From Mycoplasmopsis bovigenitalium (GTDB lineage: Bacteria; Bacillota_I; Bacilli_A; Mycoplasmatales; Metamycoplasmataceae), in assembly GCF_900660525.1 (NCBI RefSeq), contig NZ_LR214970.1, forward strand, positions 682,001-746,000: 64,000 bases of DNA, read 5' to 3'. The notes beneath the pieces are model-generated. The model had not been told where the DNA came from. It worked only from the letters and a program-made list of their open reading frames with translations, and ran no database searches. A program made the position numbers and the translations under genes. Numbering within the stretch: position 1 is the stretch's first letter; each line of letters begins with the position of its first letter. Positions 60,187 through 64,000 of the stretch are shown piece after piece.

Positions 60187-61504
60187 ATGGATAATCTAGT
60201 TTTAATCACTAAAATATTTTTTTGAATAACATTTTCAGTTGGGATTTGCTTCTTTATTTTATACTCATTTGATTGATTAAATTTCTTCAATTCTTTAAGA
60301 AAGAAACAAAATTTATCAAATTATTCTCCTAAGAAATTAAGATCTTTTGCGATTGTTATTCCTGCTAGAGATGAAAGTAATGTCGTTAAAGACCTTATTA
60401 CTTCAATTCAAAGACAAAAATATGATGGTTTAATCGATATTTTTCTTGTTGCAGATAATTGCACAGATAATAGAGCTACATACAATGTTGGCAAACAACT
60501 TGGAGTTAATGTTCTTGAAAGATTCAATAATATAAACAGGGGGGAACTTTGCAATTCAACACGCGCTTAGATATATTAGGGATAATAACCTATTAGATAA
60601 GTATGATTGCTATTGTTCGTTTGATGCAGATAATTTACTTGATGAAAACTGAGTATCTGAAGTCAACAAAACCTACGATTACTGCCAATGTAGCGTAGTT
60701 ACCTCATATCGAAATTCAATTAATTTTAAAGATAATTGAATTTCGAGTTCATATGCTATTCAATTTATTAAGGAATCTGACATAAATAATAAATCACGTT
60801 CACTTTTCAATGCACCACAATATATAAATGGCACCGGGTTTTCATTCACAAGAGAAATTTTGCAACAAACTAATTTCTGAGATTTTAATAGTTTAAGCCA
60901 CGACATAGAATTTTCGCAATGATTATTAATCAATAATATAAAAACAAATTACGCAGAAAATGCAATCTTTTATGATGAGCAGCCAATTGTTTATAAAGAC
61001 TCAATTAAACAAAGAACACGATGATCTGTCGGCTTTAATCAAGTCTTTAAAATGTATGGCAGCAGTGTATTTAGTTCATTATTTAAACCAAAACGCAGTA
61101 AATTTTCTGCATATAGCAATTATTTAATGATTTTTCCTGCAATAATAACATTCTTAACTAACATCTTACTTTATCTTATAACATCAGGTTTATATTTAGC
61201 TAGCTTTTTGTTAATCGAAAACAATGGTCTAGAGCATGTATATTCTGAATTTAACTTAGCAAATACATTGATATATATTTTATCAACGCCATTAATTATT
61301 TTATTCACAATTTGAATCAACTTATTTTTACAAGGGATCTTTGTTGTTGTCAAAAATAAAAAGAGAATAAAAGCAAACAAATGGCAAAAATTTATTTCGA
61401 TATTAGCTTACCCAACTTTTATGCTAACTTATATACCAATTTCACTAAAAGCATTATTCATTAAAAAAATTTCAACAAAGCCTATCCAAAGAAAAGCGCG
61501 ATAG
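60187..61504 (+). pseudogene. GT2-family membrane glycosyltransferase, frameshifted at G6
   Basis: ATG 60187 follows AGGGGAG. The first frame encodes a membrane helix, FAIVIPARDESNVV and DIFLVADNCTDN (donor-binding motifs), then meets TAG at 60568. Removing one G from the G6 tract (60539-60544) restores the frame as NRGNFAIQHALRY..., continuing with FDADNLLDENW (D-x-D), GTGFSFTRE and the acceptor/processivity motif QRTRW. Two to three C-terminal membrane helices follow, to TAG at 61502-61504. Restored length is 438 aa. Likely a capsule, glycolipid or surface polysaccharide synthase, OFF in this sequence. A G-tract is a classic slippage site. Confidence 0.8.
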
Positions 61505-61519
61505 TAGCAAATTGTGCAA

Positions 61520-61552
61520 AATAAACCAGGAATGCCTGGCTTATTTTTACAT
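61520..61552. terminator. Hairpin between GT2 gene and convergent lipoprotein gene
   Basis: AAATAA-(AC)CCAGG, loop AATG, CCTGG(C)TTATTTTT, with A- and T-rich flanks on both sides. Confidence 0.75.
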
Positions 61553-61586
61553 ATTTCAATATAAATTCAATTGAATTGGTTATTTT
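61553..61586. repeat. 34-nt repeat copy 1 with CAATTCAATTG palindrome core
   Basis: Exact match of 34 nt with 63038-63071. Contains AATTCAATTGAATT. On the minus strand it lies between a gene stop and its terminator. Confidence 0.85.
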
Positions 61587-61593
61587 GAATAAA

Positions 61594-62774
61594 CTAAGAA
61601 GTAAACACAATAATATCTTCATTAGAGTTAGTTTGCTTATTGTGTTGCTCAAGTAATTTTCCTATGTTTATAATATTAAAACCATCAATTGCATGAAGTA
61701 GTCTTGCATCTGTTGCATAAACATAAAATCATTTTTTGTGATTTGGATACATATTAGTAATGCCGTAACCTAAATTAAACGAAAATTTTTTTGTTGTAGC
61801 ATTTTCAACCCTATTATTTGCCAACATTTCAATGAATTTATCATATGTCATTGGTTTAATGTTTTTAACAATTTTTAATTCATAACCGATCCTATTCCTA
61901 AAACCAAATTGAGATTTATTAACATATAATTGATATTCAGTAAATTCATTAAATACATCGGTTATTTCTAAATTAAGTTGCTTATACTCGGTTCCATCGC
62001 CAATGTGAATATTTTTAACTTTATAAGGTTATCTACTTTCCTTAAATGATTGTTCAACAAATTTTGGTGTCTGTATTTGTTTAGGATCGTTTTTAGGTTT
62101 ATTTGGAATTTTTCAAGTGCCAAAAGGTCTTAAATATTCGATTAATAGTTCTGAGTATGACTTAGCAAAATAGTTATTAATATGTTTAAGGTACCTATGA
62201 AAATGATCAGTTGGTGGAAAATATTCACCTGTAATATTTTTTTGGTTATAAGGGTGTTCTTTTCGTCAATAATAAGGTGAATAATATAGCTTTGCTTTTT
62301 CATGAACACTAACCGCTTTTATCGGGTTAGTTATTTGGCCGTGGTTTTTGCTATTTGCAGTTATCCTAAAAAGATTGTTTTTTGTGATTTAAAATAATTC
62401 TCAGGATAATATGAATTATGTTGGTCATAGTACATATCTCCGAAAAAATGCAAATCAATACGCGGGTTATTGATTGTATACAAAAATGATAAGTAATCTA
62501 AATCTACTTTAGAAGTGTTTTTAACAGTATTAATAAAATAATCTCGAACATAGTTTTCCACTGATAAATTAATGTTATTAAACAACAAATTTTGGATTAA
62601 TAATTGCGTGAAATCGGGATGTTTTGCAGAATTAAATTCAATATTAAATTGTTCTTTTAAAGCATTCTCAAGAAATGTATTTTTTGTATACTGATTGGTT
62701 TTATTTTGTGTACAGCTAAGAGGTAATAGTGGTAATAAAATTGTGGGGAAAATAAATTTTGCAACTGGCTTCAC
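61594..62774 (-). pseudogene. Degraded lipoprotein gene
   Basis: GTG 62774 (GGAG 6 nt upstream) starts a lipoprotein signal MKPVAKFIFPTILLPLLPLS with Cys at 21. The frame ends at TAA 62361. One base insertion near the T5 tract at 62368-62372 lets the frame continue as RITANSKNHGQITN... to a second lesion, an in-frame TAA at about 62029-62031 (after FKESR), and on through PYKVKNIHIGDG... to TAG 61594-61596. The reconstructed protein is about 393 aa. No domain is recognised. Two independent lesions make simple error less likely than decay. Confidence 0.7.
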
Positions 62775-63002
62775 TTAAAACTCCATATTATTAATATCTA
62801 TATTTTAATTTTTGCATAAATAACAAACATAATTTAAAAATGATGTTTATCAAACCAATAAAAATACTTTATCACAAAATATTCCACTTTTTTATCGTAA
62901 ATTTTTTAGTGTAATTAAAGCTTTAGAAATATTTAGTAATTGAATTTATCCAAAAAATGATTTTTTTAATTTTCGCTATGATAATCTATATTGTAAATTA
63001 AA

Positions 63003-63031
63003 AAAACTAGGAATAAATACCTAGTTAATTT
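63003..63031 (-). terminator. Terminator after rpe
   Basis: Minus-strand AACTAGGTA, loop TTTAT, TCCTAGTTTTTTT, 40 nt after the stop. Confidence 0.75.
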
Positions 63032-63037
63032 TTACTA

Positions 63038-63071
63038 ATTTCAATATAAATTCAATTGAATTGGTTATTTT
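63038..63071. repeat. 34-nt repeat copy 2
   Basis: Identical to 61553-61586 and in the same 3'-UTR position: between the rpe stop and its terminator. Confidence 0.85.
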
Positions 63072-63721
63072 TAACCTAGAATCGAATCAATTCTTGCTTT
63101 TGTTGGTTCTTTAATTAAAAATGTACCAGCAACGCACGCATCCGCACCCGCTTTAAAGCATTGAGGCCCAGTTGTTTCATTTATACCGCCATCAACTTGA
63201 ATTAAATATGTATATTGTTTATTTGTTCTTAAGTCTTTTAAAAGTTTTATTTTGTCTAAAGCATTAGGCAAGAATTTTTGCCCGCCCGCTCCAGGTTCAA
63301 CAGACATAACAAGAACTAAAGCTAAATATGGTAAGAATTTTTCAATTTCTTTAACCTCGGTATTCGGTTTAATTGCTAAACCTATTTTATAATCATGGTG
63401 TTTTAATTTAAGAAAATCCAATAGTTCTTTTTTATTAATAGCTTCAAAATGAATTGTAATAACATCAACAACATCTTTGTAATCTTCTATATAAGTTAGT
63501 GGATTTTCAACCATTAAGTGAGCATCCATAAAGTGTTTTGTTGTCGATTGCTTTATTTGTTTTATTTCTTCAAGTTCGATGGCTAAATTTGGTACAAATT
63601 TACCATCCATAACATCGTAATGAATTCATTTAATCCCTTCATTAATCAATGTTTGTGCCATTTGTGCTCTTTTCCCATACTCAACATTTAATAAAGAAGG
63701 AGTAACATTTTTTCTATTCAT
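63071..63721 (-). CDS. rpe: Ribulose-phosphate 3-epimerase
   Basis: Interconverts ribulose-5-P and xylulose-5-P, so it can feed the phosphoketolase in this window. It is 216 aa with a TGA-Trp (IKWIHYDVMDGKFVPN). TIM-barrel motifs: HYDVMDG metal site, DAHLMVENP, VMSVEPGAGGQKF and QVDGGIN. ATG 63721 has AGAGGC upstream and overlaps the 3' end of rsgA by 8 nt. Confidence 0.96.
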
Positions 63722-64000
63722 TTTTTGCCTCTTTCATCATTTTTAAATAATTTTTGTATCTAAATTCAGGAATAGTTCCGTCTTTAAGATGCAATTTTAC
63801 ATTACACCAAGATTCGGGCTCATCAACATGTAAACATGACTTAAATTTACACATTTTTGACAATTCTTTAAACTGTTTGAATGAATTTGCAAGCTTAATT
63901 GGTTCTAAATTTATGTCAAGTGAGCTAAAACCTGGAGTATCAATTAATTCTCCACCTAATGTTTCAATAATTTGAACTATTCGTGTTGTATGTTTACCAC
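63714..64000 (-). CDS. rsgA: Ribosome biogenesis GTPase RsgA (C-terminal part)
   Basis: Only the last 95 codons lie in the window; the gene continues past 64000. Visible: GKHTTR following the P-loop region (circularly permuted G1), DTPGFSSLD (G3), and the C-terminal zinc knuckle CKFKSCLHVDEPESWC. RsgA helps mature the 30S subunit. It is coupled to rpe by overlap. Confidence 0.93.
   Translation of the reverse strand, partial: GKHTTRIVQIIETLGGELIDTPGFSSLDINLEPIKLANSFKQFKELSKMCKFKSCLHVDEPESWCNVKLHLKDGTIPEFRYKNYLKMMKEAKNE

Overview
The window is a mollicute (mycoplasma) chromosome segment. It is very AT-rich, and essentially every gene is readable only if UGA encodes Trp: metK, eno, ileS, fusA, lgt, clpB and the lipoproteins all carry in-frame TGA at Trp positions. 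Diacylglycerol-type lipoproteins, a MIB-MIP immunoglobulin-cleaving pair, a type-3 F1-like ATPase cluster (MSC_0618-0624 families) and a phosphoketolase/ADH/LDH metabolism suggest the hominis/Metamycoplasma-like branch. The species cannot be fixed from the sequence alone.

Layout. 1-5.4 kb: ABC-2-like exporter followed by three overlapping lipoproteins. 5.4-7.3 kb: a tiny basic protein, metK with a structured leader, and rpmF. 7.3-11.4 kb: ezrA-like, thiI and eno. 11.5-14.8 kb: ileS-lspA. 15.0-15.7 kb: eight tRNAs (transcribed Pro-Ala-Met-Ile-Ser-fMet-Asp-Phe). 15.8-26.6 kb: a Cof-type phosphatase, leucyl aminopeptidase, an unrecognised protein, GAPDH, phosphoketolase, LDH, ADH and a GT4 glycosyltransferase. 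26.7-31.7 kb: clpB with a CIRCE operator, trmB and RNase J. 31.8-33.3 kb: tRNA-Ser, lgt and rpmB.

33.4-46.9 kb is the most distinctive block: MIB, MIP and then seven F1-like X0 ATPase genes, almost all overlapping or within a few bases, as one apparent operon. The alpha-like gene is interrupted by one in-frame TAA. 46.9-48.6 kb: two near-identical 5S rRNA copies flank a pseudouridine synthase and a lipoprotein. 48.8-51.4 kb: an orphan MIP-like protease. 51.4-56.7 kb: tRNA-Lys/Leu, the str operon (rpsL-rpsG-fusA) and a trigger-factor-like chaperone.

56.7-62.8 kb is accessory. An AbiEii-like nucleotidyltransferase (two frameshifts) and a small membrane protein lie between inverted repeats. They are followed by an LLM-class oxidoreductase, a GT2 glycosyltransferase frameshifted at a G6 tract, and a degraded lipoprotein gene. 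The window closes with rpe and the 3' end of rsgA.

Functional themes: lipoprotein manufacture (lgt, lspA) supports the many surface lipoproteins. MIB/MIP plus the membrane ATPase form an antibody-handling system. GAPDH, enolase, Xfp, LDH and ADH form the lower carbon pathway, and the frame lesions cluster in surface or accessory genes.
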